Assembly: GCA_964432985.1 (NCBI GenBank)
Contig: CAYSPT010000056.1
Coordinates: 1 to 33,811 of the forward strand
Direction: 5' to 3'
DNA: 33,811 nucleotides
Origin: CAYSPT01 sp964432985
GTDB taxonomy: Bacteria > Muiribacteriota > CAYSPT01
A program made the translations under genes and the position numbers. Shown one piece after another: positions 7,653 through 15,478 of this stretch. The notes under the pieces are model-generated. The model was not told where the DNA came from, made no database searches, and was given only the letters and a program-made list of their open reading frames with translations. The first letter of the stretch is position 1; every line of letters begins with the position of its first letter.

Positions 7653-8990
7653 ATGATATCCAGATATAGCAGTTTGTTGCTGGTGTACACAGCTCTGGCC
7701 CTGCTTGGTATGCTGACAGTTCCCGGCGGCGTATGGGGCGGTGACAGCCCGGAAGTTGCTTCTGGGAGTGAGGCCCAAACAGTTACTCTTGGACGTGATG
7801 CCCAAAAGGTTACCCTTACCTACTGGCGCCATCATGAGGGTAACGAAGTTGAAACCATCAAGACATTGATCGACCGTTTTCAGAAGCTCCATCCCCACGT
7901 GAAAATCGATCTTCTGACCTTCCCGTACAACGTGTACACCACCAAGTTGGTTGCCTCCCTCTCCACCGGGGAAGGCCCCGATATCATCAACATCCACAAC
8001 AGCTGGGCGTACGGGTACATCAAGGCCGGGCTGATCCTCCGGGTCCCCTCGGACATCGTCTCATCACAAGAATTCCAGCGCGATTTTTTCCCCATGATGG
8101 AGTCGTTCAGCCGGCACGGGGTCTATTACGGGATTCCCATCGGGGGATCGAACCTGGCACTTTTCTACAATAAGGATATGTTTACAGCGGCCGGATTGGA
8201 CCCTCAGCATCCTCCGGCTACCTGGGACGAGCTGGCAGTCATGGCCGAGACCATGACCCGGCGTGAACCAAGCGGCCGTCTGACGCAGGCCGGCGCCGCC
8301 CTGGGGATGCCCGACGGGCAGGGTTGGAACTATTTCGTGGAAGGTGTGCTGCGGCAAAACGGTGCCGGGATCATCTCGGATGATCTGAGAAAGGTGCTGT
8401 GGGACTCTCCCGAAGGGGTCGAAGCCCTGGACTGGTACGTGGGATTCATCACCCGGCGGAAGATCAACTCCCACCTGCTTCCCCGTGATTTCGACAGTTT
8501 CCGCCTGGGGCTCTCGGGCATCATGATCGGCGGCGGCTGGAACGTGGGGCAGATCAGGAAACGGGCGCCGAATTTGAACGTGGGCACCGCCCTTCTTCCC
8601 GTTTCTCCAAAAGGAATACGGGCTACCTACGGGACCTTCTGGGGGAACGCCGTCACCCGCAAAACCTCGTTTGAAGCGCAGAAATGGGCCTGGGAGTTCA
8701 TCAAGTTCATGACCACGTATGAGAACATGAAATACTGGTCTCAACGTACCGGCGAGCTTCCCATGCGCCGTGACGTATTAAAAGATGAGCAGCTCAAGAA
8801 AGCCGATCCGCTGCTCGGTCCCTTTATCGAGCAGCTCCCGTACAGTTACTCGTCGATAAAGAAAGACGAGACCACCTACATGTGGGCGGTCAGCGAAGCC
8901 ATGGAGCAGATGGTGTATAACGGTATGGACGCCGTCTCGGCGCTTAAGCGGGCGGCGGTCACCATAAACAAGATGCTGGAAAGAGAGTAA
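7653..8990 (+). CDS. ABC transporter substrate-binding protein, sugar type (family 1)
   Basis: The product is about 445 residues with a signal peptide (hydrophobic residues about 6-24, then GGVWGGD). It has the family-1 solute-binding pattern: TLTYWRHHEGNEVETIKTLIDRFQKLHPHVKIDL near the start, then GPDIINIHN, YGIPIGGSNLALFYNKD, PATWDELAVMAETM and a late AQKWAWEFIKFMT. It would capture a sugar or oligosaccharide outside the cytoplasm for the permeases encoded next. ATG 7653 is preferred because GAGGA lies five bases upstream and fits the promoter. ATG 7641 would add MRKK to the signal peptide and remains possible. A 27-bp imperfect tandem duplication (7773-7826) gives the repeated AQ-VTL stretch at the start of the mature protein. 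Substrate is not predictable. Confidence 0.9.
   Translation: MISRYSSLLLVYTALALLGMLTVPGGVWGGDSPEVASGSEAQTVTLGRDAQKVTLTYWRHHEGNEVETIKTLIDRFQKLHPHVKIDLLTFPYNVYTTKLVASLSTGEGPDIINIHNSWAYGYIKAGLILRVPSDIVSSQEFQRDFFPMMESFSRHGVYYGIPIGGSNLALFYNKDMFTAAGLDPQHPPATWDELAVMAETMTRREPSGRLTQAGAALGMPDGQGWNYFVEGVLRQNGAGIISDDLRKVLWDSPEGVEALDWYVGFITRRKINSHLLPRDFDSFRLGLSGIMIGGGWNVGQIRKRAPNLNVGTALLPVSPKGIRATYGTFWGNAVTRKTSFEAQKWAWEFIKFMTTYENMKYWSQRTGELPMRRDVLKDEQLKKADPLLGPFIEQLPYSYSSIKKDETTYMWAVSEAMEQMVYNGMDAVSALKRAAVTINKMLERE
7773..7826. repeat. 27-bp imperfect tandem duplication inside the binding-protein gene
   Basis: Two in-frame 27-bp units (7773-7799 and 7800-7826) share GCCCAAA and GTTAC-CTT, and encode AQTVTLGRD followed by AQKVTLTYW. 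The copies have diverged, so this is an old duplication. Confidence 0.6.
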
Positions 8991-8995
8991 GAGTC

Positions 8996-9874
8996 GTGAA
9001 AGAAAAGAGGTTCAGGTTCTCCATCAATACCTGGGGAATCATGTTTATCCTCCCCACGGTGCTGTTTTTCCTGATCACCAGCATCCTGCCCATGCTCTAT
9101 GCGTTCTTCCTGAGCTTTCACGACTGGAACCTGCTGGACACGAAGATGTCCTTTAATTTTCTGGAGAACTACCTGTCCCTGTTCAGTGACCCGGTCTTTC
9201 TGCGCAGCCTGCTGAACACATTTCTCTACTGTCTGCTCATCGTGCCGGTTCAGTTGTTCCTCTCGCTTCTGTTTGCCATCCTTCTCAACAGTGGGATCAG
9301 GATGGTGGGGCTGTACCGGGTGGTGTACTTCATCCCCTACATAACATCGCTCATTGCCGCCGGTTACATCTGGACCTGGTTGTACGATCCCACATTTGGG
9401 ATCATCAACCAGACGCTGTCCTGGTTCGGCATGCACCTGCCTTTTCTGAAATCAACCACCATGGCCCTGCCGTCCATCGCCATGATGAGCGTGTGGCGGG
9501 GAATAGGATTCAACGTGGTTATTTTTCTAGCCGGTCTGCAGGGGATCCCCTCCACGGTGTACGAAGCGGCCCGGATCGATTGCGCCAACCGCTGGCGGAC
9601 GTTCTACAAGATCACGCTGCCGCTTCTCAACCCCACTATCGTGTTTCTCTCGGTGATGGGTGTCATGCGGTCTCTGAAAATATTCGGTGAAATTTTCGTC
9701 ATGGCCGAAACCGGCGGGCCCCTCAACAGCACCCGTAGTATCGTGTTTCACATCGTGGAGACGTCGTTTCGGAAGTACCAGATGGGGTACGGCGCGGCCA
9801 TGACGGTGGTGCTGTTTTTGATAATCATTGGTATAACCATCTTCCAGATGAAAGTGTTGACAAAGAAGTATTGA
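8996..9874 (+). CDS. ABC sugar transporter permease (MalF/UgpA type)
   Basis: This 292-residue inner-membrane protein has six likely membrane segments. The cytoplasmic EAA loop is YEAARIDCANRWRTFYKITLPLLNP (described by its key residues E-A-A...G/C...LP). It pairs with the next permease to form the channel and docks on the ATPase through the EAA loop. The start is GTG, 5 bp after the binding-protein stop, so the genes are tightly coupled. The closing segment MKVLTKKY is typical of this subfamily. Family assignment is firm; the transported sugar is unknown. Confidence 0.93.
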   Translation: MKEKRFRFSINTWGIMFILPTVLFFLITSILPMLYAFFLSFHDWNLLDTKMSFNFLENYLSLFSDPVFLRSLLNTFLYCLLIVPVQLFLSLLFAILLNSGIRMVGLYRVVYFIPYITSLIAAGYIWTWLYDPTFGIINQTLSWFGMHLPFLKSTTMALPSIAMMSVWRGIGFNVVIFLAGLQGIPSTVYEAARIDCANRWRTFYKITLPLLNPTIVFLSVMGVMRSLKIFGEIFVMAETGGPLNSTRSIVFHIVETSFRKYQMGYGAAMTVVLFLIIIGITIFQMKVLTKKY

Positions 9875-9889
9875 TTGAAAGGTACAGAC

Positions 9890-10714
9890 ATGCCTGGTGA
9901 CAAGAAGGGCCAGAGAATCCTCATCTACGTGCTGCTGAGTCTCGGGGGGCTGTTGATGGTTTTCCCGTTTCTCTGGAGCCTTTTAAGCTCATTTAAGCCC
10001 CCGGAGGAGATTCTGTCGCTCACACCGAAACTGCTTCCACAGAACCCGACCCTGGACAACTACCGGCAGGTCCTGCAAAGCGGCCAGTTCGGGAAGTGGT
10101 ACCTCAACAGCCTCATGATCGCAGCCGTGGTTACCGTCAGCGTGTGCTTCTTTTCCTCCCTGGCCGGGTACGCTCTGGCCAAGTTCAAGTTTGTCGGCCG
10201 CAAGCTGGTGTTTCTGACCATCCTGAGCACCATGATGATTCCCATGGAGATGCTGGTCATCCCCTGGTTCATCATGGGGTCGTACTTCAACCTGGTGGAC
10301 ACCTACCTGGGGATTATGTTCCCGGGTCTCATCGCCGCTTTCGGTGTTTTTCTGATGAAGCAGTTCATGGAGGGGATCCCCGACGCCCTGATCGAGTCGG
10401 CCCGGATCGACGGAACGAGCGAGTTCAAGATTTTCTACAAGATAATCCTGCCGCTGGTGCAGCCGGCGCTGGCTTCACTGGCGATATTCACCTTCGTGGG
10501 CAACTGGGACGCCTTTCTCTGGCCGTTGATCATCACGTCCCAGGAGAGCATGAAGACGCTTCCCGTGGGTCTGCAGAGCTTTGCCGGCGCCCAGGGGATC
10601 GAGTACCACCTGATCATCGCGGCGGCCAATCTGGTAATTCTTCCCGTACTGGCGATATTCCTCATCATGCAGAAGCAGATAATCAAGGGTATTGCCACCA
10701 GCGGGATTAAATAA
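9890..10714 (+). CDS. ABC sugar transporter permease (MalG/UgpE type)
   Basis: The 274-residue inner-membrane protein begins with a basic N-terminus and a first helix, then has the LSLTPKLLPQNPTLDNY loop typical of the MalG/UgpE group. Five more helices follow, with the EAA loop ESARIDGTSEFKIFYKIILP. Near the end is the FVGNWDAFLWPLI segment. ATG 9890 is chosen because AAAGG lies seven bases upstream. A TTG at 9875 would add five residues. It forms the heteromeric channel with the preceding permease and is followed by the ATPase gene after 12 bp. Confidence 0.93.
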   Translation: MPGDKKGQRILIYVLLSLGGLLMVFPFLWSLLSSFKPPEEILSLTPKLLPQNPTLDNYRQVLQSGQFGKWYLNSLMIAAVVTVSVCFFSSLAGYALAKFKFVGRKLVFLTILSTMMIPMEMLVIPWFIMGSYFNLVDTYLGIMFPGLIAAFGVFLMKQFMEGIPDALIESARIDGTSEFKIFYKIILPLVQPALASLAIFTFVGNWDAFLWPLIITSQESMKTLPVGLQSFAGAQGIEYHLIIAAANLVILPVLAIFLIMQKQIIKGIATSGIK

Positions 10715-10726
10715 GGAGATATGATC

Positions 10727-11809
10727 ATGGCGGGTATCACCCTGAAAAATATGCGTAAGGCGTTCGGCAAGACCGTCGTCATCAAGAACATAAACCTGGA
10801 GATAGAAGACAAGGAGTTCCTGGTCCTGCTGGGAGGCTCCGGGTGCGGCAAGAGCACGGTGCTGAGGATGATCGCCGGTCTCGAGACCATCACCGGCGGT
10901 GATCTTTTCATCGGTGAGACCCGGGCCAACTCCCTGGAGCCCGGTGAACGCGATATAGCCTTCGTGTTCCAGAACTACGCCCTCTACCCCCACATGTCGG
11001 TCTACCAGAACATGGCTTTTGCCCTGGAGAACCTGAAATTTCCCAAAGACGAGATCGAGTCCCGGGTGAAGAATGCAGCTGAGATATTGGAGTTAGCCGA
11101 ACTGCTGGAGCGGCGCCCGGGCCAGCTTTCCGGCGGCCAGCGTCAGCGAGTAGCCATCGGCCGGGCCATCGTCCGCCAGCCGAAGGTGTTCCTGATGGAC
11201 GAGCCGCTTTCCAACCTGGACGCCAAGCTGCGAGTCGGGATGCGCGCCGAGATATCCAAGCTTCACGACAAGCTGGAAACCACCTTCGTGTACGTCACCC
11301 ACGACCAGGTGGAAGCCATGACCATGGCTACCCGGATTGTCATCCTGGAAGGCGGTAACATCCAGCAGGTGGGAACACCGCTGGAGGTCTACAACCGGCC
11401 CGTAAACCAGTTCGTGGCCGGCTTCATCGGCAGCCCCGCCATGAACTTCTTCGATGTCGATGTCAATCTGAAAGATAAGTTGATCTCCGCCGACGGTATC
11501 GGCATCCCCATCTCCCGGGAACTCGAGCACCGGGTGGCCGGCTATGACGGGAAAAAGTTGATCATGGGGGTGCGCCCGCACCGGCTGCAGCCCGCTCACA
11601 AAAAAAGCGAGATGTATTTCATCGGGACCGTGGAGGTGGTGGAGCCCTTCGGCAACGAAACCTATATTCGCCTGAACGTCTCCGGCAAGTCGGTCACCGT
11701 TCGCCTGGAACCCACCGAAGAGCCGGTCAAGGGAAACGAGTATGTCCTGACCGTGTCTCCCCATGACCTGTACTTCTTCGATCCGGCCTCCGAACTGGCG
11801 CTGTACTGA
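10727..11809 (+). CDS. ABC transporter ATP-binding protein (MsmK/UgpC/MalK type)
   Basis: The 360-residue ATPase drives the importer from the cytoplasmic side. Walker A is GGSGCGKST (residues 36-44; the usual P is replaced by G). The signature is LSGGQRQRVAIGRAIV, Walker B is VFLMDEPLSNLDAKLR, and the switch histidine is in VYVTHDQ. The C-terminal third carries the regulatory OB/TOBE-type domain of the sugar (CUT1) group, with GVRPHRL. AGGAG is only two bases from the ATG at 10721 but eight from the ATG at 10727, so the latter is the likely start. It completes a four-gene importer operon. MsmK/UgpC-type ATPases can serve several importers, so sharing is possible. Confidence 0.94.
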   Translation: MAGITLKNMRKAFGKTVVIKNINLEIEDKEFLVLLGGSGCGKSTVLRMIAGLETITGGDLFIGETRANSLEPGERDIAFVFQNYALYPHMSVYQNMAFALENLKFPKDEIESRVKNAAEILELAELLERRPGQLSGGQRQRVAIGRAIVRQPKVFLMDEPLSNLDAKLRVGMRAEISKLHDKLETTFVYVTHDQVEAMTMATRIVILEGGNIQQVGTPLEVYNRPVNQFVAGFIGSPAMNFFDVDVNLKDKLISADGIGIPISRELEHRVAGYDGKKLIMGVRPHRLQPAHKKSEMYFIGTVEVVEPFGNETYIRLNVSGKSVTVRLEPTEEPVKGNEYVLTVSPHDLYFFDPASELALY

Positions 11810-11888
11810 GTCTCTTAAACTCTTCGGAAGCTGCTTTTCGCAGCGGCCTATGAAACGCATCATTCCGTATTGTCACAGCGGCGCAGGT

Positions 11889-14800
11889 TCAACGGCGGCG
11901 GGGTGAGGTCGGCGCCAGGGGCTCCACTCCAGGGATGTGCCCGGCGATCTGGCTGACCATGACGTTCCACATGGGAAGATCGTTGCGGGTCATAATTTCG
12001 ATCATGCGGTCATTACCGTTTCGGGGAAAGATCGTGCCGGCCGACAGCATGGAATCAAACAGCACCGTGAAAAGGTTGCTTCTCCGCTCACCGGAAGGCT
12101 TATGGGAGAACGCCTGCCACTTGGTGGAAGGAATGCCGTGAAAGGTGATGGCCCGCTGGATATCTTCGACCAATTTCTTGATTCCTTCGGACAGCCTGTG
12201 GGTAAAGCGGTAATGCTCGATCATTAACCTGTGATAGAACCTGAACGCGGCGAACAGGGCCGCGTGTGAGTCCTGAACGCAGGAAATATCGGTCCGGACG
12301 GAGGATACACCTCGTCCGGCGCCCGTTCGGTAGACCGCCATCATCATTTCGAAATTCCGCTGTAAGCATCGAAAGAGATCGAACGTTTGTCCGGCAAACA
12401 TAAACGCCTGCTCATCGGGGCGTTTGACGATGGTGTCCGATACCGGGAGGGTATACATCCAGCCCCGTTTCAGGTTTCCCATGTAGGCGTGCCACTTCTG
12501 CGTTCCGGAAACTATCCAGTTGGCGTTGTGGGCGTATATCTGATAATACTCGATGTCCCAGCGTTTTTCGCCGGTAAACGGGCAGCGTACCACCGTGGCC
12601 TCACCGAAGGAAAAATGGCCGGTGACCTGGCCCAGAACGACACCGGTAGGCTTTGTTTCCGCTTCGGCTGCCCGCCAGCCGAACAGGTGGAGCAGCATAC
12701 CTTTGTCCCCGACCGACCACAGGTCATTGGCCGAGGCGCTTTCATCTTCATTGGGCTGCCAGACGGCGCGGCGGGTCAGGTCTGGTGTGAGGCCGGTGTA
12801 CTGCTTTTCGGCCAGGCAGGTTTTAATTTGTTCTTTGCCGACGACGCAGGCGTCCTTTTCCAGAAGCAGGGCCCGGCGCGGTTCAAGCGCCTCGACGACA
12901 AAAACGGATCTCTTTCGGGAGCCGAATATGTACCACCCGTCAGTAGTATTGGCCTCGGATTTCTCTATGGACTCGGTACAGCTCATGGGAACCGGGTCCT
13001 TGTACGTGCGGTAGTAGCGCGGGGGAATGGACACATACTCCTCGGGCCCGTCAAAGGAACCTGTGGCGGGGTTGAAATGGACCACCCGGCGATAGTGCCC
13101 CATCGGCGGTCCGTCAAAGCGGACCAGTGCCTTGTGAGATCCGGATATCTGTACCGGTTCGGCGTCGATCTTTAGAGTCTCCCCCACCCGCTTGACAGGC
13201 TCGGGAAGTACGACATCCATTTCATGCGGCCGCGCCGCCGCCAGCGATTCGAGCACGCTGACCCGTTTCCAGCCGTTGAGGGCCAGAGGGATCCGGGCGC
13301 CCCGCTTTTCCGCTTTCTCGATGTCACCGGGAGAAATGGTGACGTCGGTATAGAACGATGTGGTCCAGGAAGACTCGGCGCTGAACGAGACCCAGGTGAG
13401 AATGAGCGTCTTTCCGATCAGCTCCGGGTCCGGGGAATTGGTGACCAGAAACGGTACCGCTCCGTTTGACAGCCGCTGGTCGGCCTGCGGCAGGATCAAG
13501 CGGCCCGCCCACCTGCCGATGGGGCGGTAATAGGGATCGAGCTCCGCGGGGTTCTGGTCGAGAAGATATTGGCGGAGCCGCGGGTCCTGCACATCATCGA
13601 ATCGGCCGGAGGTATTGATGACCCGGTCTTCACCTCCCGTATCCCGGGGGGTGCGGCTGCGGGCCATCCCCCGGTCGAGAAAATCGTATATTATGGAGTT
13701 GACCTGCTCCCGGGTGTCCGGATCGCCGCCCGCCCGGTCATCGATAATTGACGCCGGCACATCATCGTTCTCCCCCAGGTTGAACCAGCCGATTTGCTGC
13801 TCGCTGCCCGGGCTGCGGAAAATCCGGTCCACCAGGGGCAGGCCGCCGGCGTCCTGGTCACGGCCGGAGGTGATAATCTGCATGGGAACACTGCTCGTTC
13901 CGGTCCGGCCGGCTACCAGGTGGCTGTAGTTGTCCATGGCGCTGCGGGATTCGTCTTTTGCTACGACGGGACCTCTGGCAAGCAGGCGGCCGGCCAGCCC
14001 GAAGGTAAAGCCGTTGAGAAGCCGCGTCAGGAAGGGTTGGCGGCGGGGGAGGCTCTTCTCGGGTGGAAGGCGGAACGGCTCGCAGAGAATGACTCCGTTC
14101 AAACCGGCTACGCCGATGGATCCGCCTTTTCGGCGGATAACCCCCTGGAGGTCGGGGTAGCGGTTGGCCATGTCCAGGGCTACCGCACCGCCGCCGGGCA
14201 GGCCGAGGGCGTACACGGGCTGCCCCAGCGCCGCCGCCTCGCGGTAGACCCGATCGGCGAACTCTGTGTACATATGCTCCTGACCCGGGACCGGCAGGTA
14301 ATACGGGTTGGGTGACCCGTCATCGTTGACATAGCCATGCCCGGGGAGGCGCGGGACGTAGACGTTGTAGCCCCGTTCGGCCAGCGCGGCGGCCGTCGTC
14401 TCGAACTGCCAGGTGCCGTCGGTGAAACCGTGAAGGAGGACCACCGTCCCTTTCGGCGGCCACCGGCGGGAGCGGATGAAGAAGCTTCGCGAGTCGTCCC
14501 TGAGTTTGAGCTTCCGCTCATCCGTTAGGGCATTTTCGATCATGGTGAAGTCAGGAAGATCGCCCCGTCTGGCTGTTGTTTCACGGAGTCCGGTGTCCAC
14601 GGCCGGCCGGTCGGACCGGTAGGGATCCGTGTCCCGGGGAACAATGGTCTGAACATCCGGGATGGGTGGGGAGAATCTCTCTCTCTGGCGGCGTATGCTC
14701 TGCTCGATCTGGGCCATGGTCCGGCGGCCGCCTTGCACCAGGCTAACGTACTCTTCCAGCACCCGGGGATCGGGATCACGATTCAGAAAGCGGCGGTACA

Positions 14801-14984
14801 GAGCGGCTATGTCCTGTGCGGCCTGCTCGCGGGTAGGACCTTCTGCGGCTGCTTCTTCGCCCCGCTTGATGATTTCAAGCAAATCAACGGCGGTGGCCGG
14901 GTTCGTACCGAACGTCTGGAGGCATAGTGCCAGGAACAGCGTCACGGCTGCTATGGTAGATTGAAAACTCAACGTGGGTTTCAT
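11889..14984 (-). CDS. Exported multidomain protein: degenerate alpha/beta-hydrolase plus C-terminal domain like that of cyanobacterial Abi/CAAX-annotated proteins
   Basis: The product has 1031 residues. A signal peptide (about 1-32) is followed by a short segment, LYRRFLNRDPDPRVLEEYV (63-80), of DUF4214-like flavour. An alpha/beta-hydrolase fold follows (about 165-440): LHGFTDG at 184-190, PRLPGHG and the elbow YALGLPGGGAVALDMA. Where the nucleophile Ser should be there is Pro263 (codon CCC, 14198-14196), and the usual catalytic-His position reads VPAS (409-412). The hydrolase domain therefore looks inactive. A beta-rich linker follows, then a C-terminal domain (about 760-1020) with GHFSFGEATVVR, IEYYQIYAHN, YMGNLKRGW, CVQDSHAALFAA and FPRNGND. 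I recall this pattern from cyanobacterial proteins annotated as Abi/CAAX proteases. AAAGGAG lies six bases before the ATG at 14984, which starts the signal peptide. Confidence 0.65.
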   Translation of the reverse strand: MKPTLSFQSTIAAVTLFLALCLQTFGTNPATAVDLLEIIKRGEEAAAEGPTREQAAQDIAALYRRFLNRDPDPRVLEEYVSLVQGGRRTMAQIEQSIRRQRERFSPPIPDVQTIVPRDTDPYRSDRPAVDTGLRETTARRGDLPDFTMIENALTDERKLKLRDDSRSFFIRSRRWPPKGTVVLLHGFTDGTWQFETTAAALAERGYNVYVPRLPGHGYVNDDGSPNPYYLPVPGQEHMYTEFADRVYREAAALGQPVYALGLPGGGAVALDMANRYPDLQGVIRRKGGSIGVAGLNGVILCEPFRLPPEKSLPRRQPFLTRLLNGFTFGLAGRLLARGPVVAKDESRSAMDNYSHLVAGRTGTSSVPMQIITSGRDQDAGGLPLVDRIFRSPGSEQQIGWFNLGENDDVPASIIDDRAGGDPDTREQVNSIIYDFLDRGMARSRTPRDTGGEDRVINTSGRFDDVQDPRLRQYLLDQNPAELDPYYRPIGRWAGRLILPQADQRLSNGAVPFLVTNSPDPELIGKTLILTWVSFSAESSWTTSFYTDVTISPGDIEKAEKRGARIPLALNGWKRVSVLESLAAARPHEMDVVLPEPVKRVGETLKIDAEPVQISGSHKALVRFDGPPMGHYRRVVHFNPATGSFDGPEEYVSIPPRYYRTYKDPVPMSCTESIEKSEANTTDGWYIFGSRKRSVFVVEALEPRRALLLEKDACVVGKEQIKTCLAEKQYTGLTPDLTRRAVWQPNEDESASANDLWSVGDKGMLLHLFGWRAAEAETKPTGVVLGQVTGHFSFGEATVVRCPFTGEKRWDIEYYQIYAHNANWIVSGTQKWHAYMGNLKRGWMYTLPVSDTIVKRPDEQAFMFAGQTFDLFRCLQRNFEMMMAVYRTGAGRGVSSVRTDISCVQDSHAALFAAFRFYHRLMIEHYRFTHRLSEGIKKLVEDIQRAITFHGIPSTKWQAFSHKPSGERRSNLFTVLFDSMLSAGTIFPRNGNDRMIEIMTRNDLPMWNVMVSQIAGHIPGVEPLAPTSPRRR

Positions 14985-15013
14985 GGAAATCTCCTTTACA
15001 GAAGTAGATAAAA

Positions 15014-15042
15014 AGGTATCAAACAAGATAATTACAAGTCAA
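15014..15042 (-). promoter_or_regulatory. Weak candidate promoter upstream of the 1031-residue protein
   Basis: On the minus strand TTGACT (15042-15037) lies 16-17 bp before GATACC/ATACCT. The -35 element is inside the 55-bp sequence that also occurs beyond the scaffold gap, so a second copy may exist. Confidence 0.25.
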
Positions 15043-15230
15043 ACGTGGATATTTGCTTCATACCATACGGTGCTTNNNNNNNNNNNNNNNNNNNNNNNNN
15101 NNNNNNNNNNNNNNNNNNNNNNNNNNNNNNNNNNNNNNNNNNNNNNNNNNNNNNNNNNNNNNNNNNNNNNNNNNNAAACAAGATAATTACAAGTCAAACG
15201 TGGATATTTGCTTCATACCATACGGTGCTT
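15021..15230. repeat. 55-bp exact direct duplication flanking the first scaffold gap
   Basis: The 55 bases at 15021-15075 recur exactly at 15176-15230, the first base after the gap. The copies abut the N-run on both sides, as expected when two contigs share a k-mer-length end overlap that the scaffolder did not merge. A real tandem duplication is the alternative. Confidence 0.95.
15076..15175. other. Scaffold gap of 100 N
   Basis: Exactly 100 N, a conventional placeholder. The true distance is unknown and may be negative, given the identical 55-bp ends. Confidence 0.99.
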
Positions 15231-15282
15231 TATACCGAACGGTGCTTTATACCGTACGGTGCTTTATACCGTACTATGCGTC
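15215..15282. repeat. 17-bp tandem array with palindromic core
   Basis: Units start at 15215, 15232, 15249 and 15266, with consensus ATACCGTACGGTGCTTT. The core ACCGTACGGT of the third unit is a perfect 10-bp palindrome; the other units deviate at one or more positions. A further unit, incomplete at the N-run, lies at 15060-15075. The array sits between two minus-strand genes, upstream of the 1031-residue protein. Beyond it, in 14985-15478, I see only the gap, the duplication and the orphan tail. Confidence 0.85.
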
Positions 15283-15357
15283 CCGGGCCGGTTTGTTTCG
15301 ATTTTCTGAATATTCCATCCCGGGTTCAAATGGCAAGTCACCTCGCGGCCGGTTCTA

Positions 15358-15478
15358 TCACTTTCCTTTGAGCGGGCCCGGCGGTTCGTAGTCCAGGCCG
15401 GTTTCGATGAAGCGGAGAATCTCTGCAGTGACCCGGTCGCCGGGCGTACCGATGTCCCTGTTTATAGTGCGTGTATGA
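15358..15478 (-). pseudogene. Orphan C-terminal reading-frame tail (possible alpha/beta-hydrolase remnant)
   Basis: Just after the stop of the propeller gene, in the +1 frame, an open stretch of about 40 codons ends at a TGA at 15360-15358. It reads DHTRTINRDIGTPGD, then RVTAEILRFIETGLDYEPP and PGPLKGK. It has no start of its own, yet it has convincing protein character. The DH...I..D...V..EIL.FIE pattern resembles the region around and after the catalytic His of alpha/beta-hydrolases. I read it as the remaining end of a lost gene; chance is possible. It reads into the 3' end of the propeller gene in a different frame. Confidence 0.35.

Noticed and set aside
11830..11844. Hairpin GCTGC-TTTTC-GCAGC as terminator of the importer operon
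   Set aside because: The stem is only five pairs and no T-run follows.
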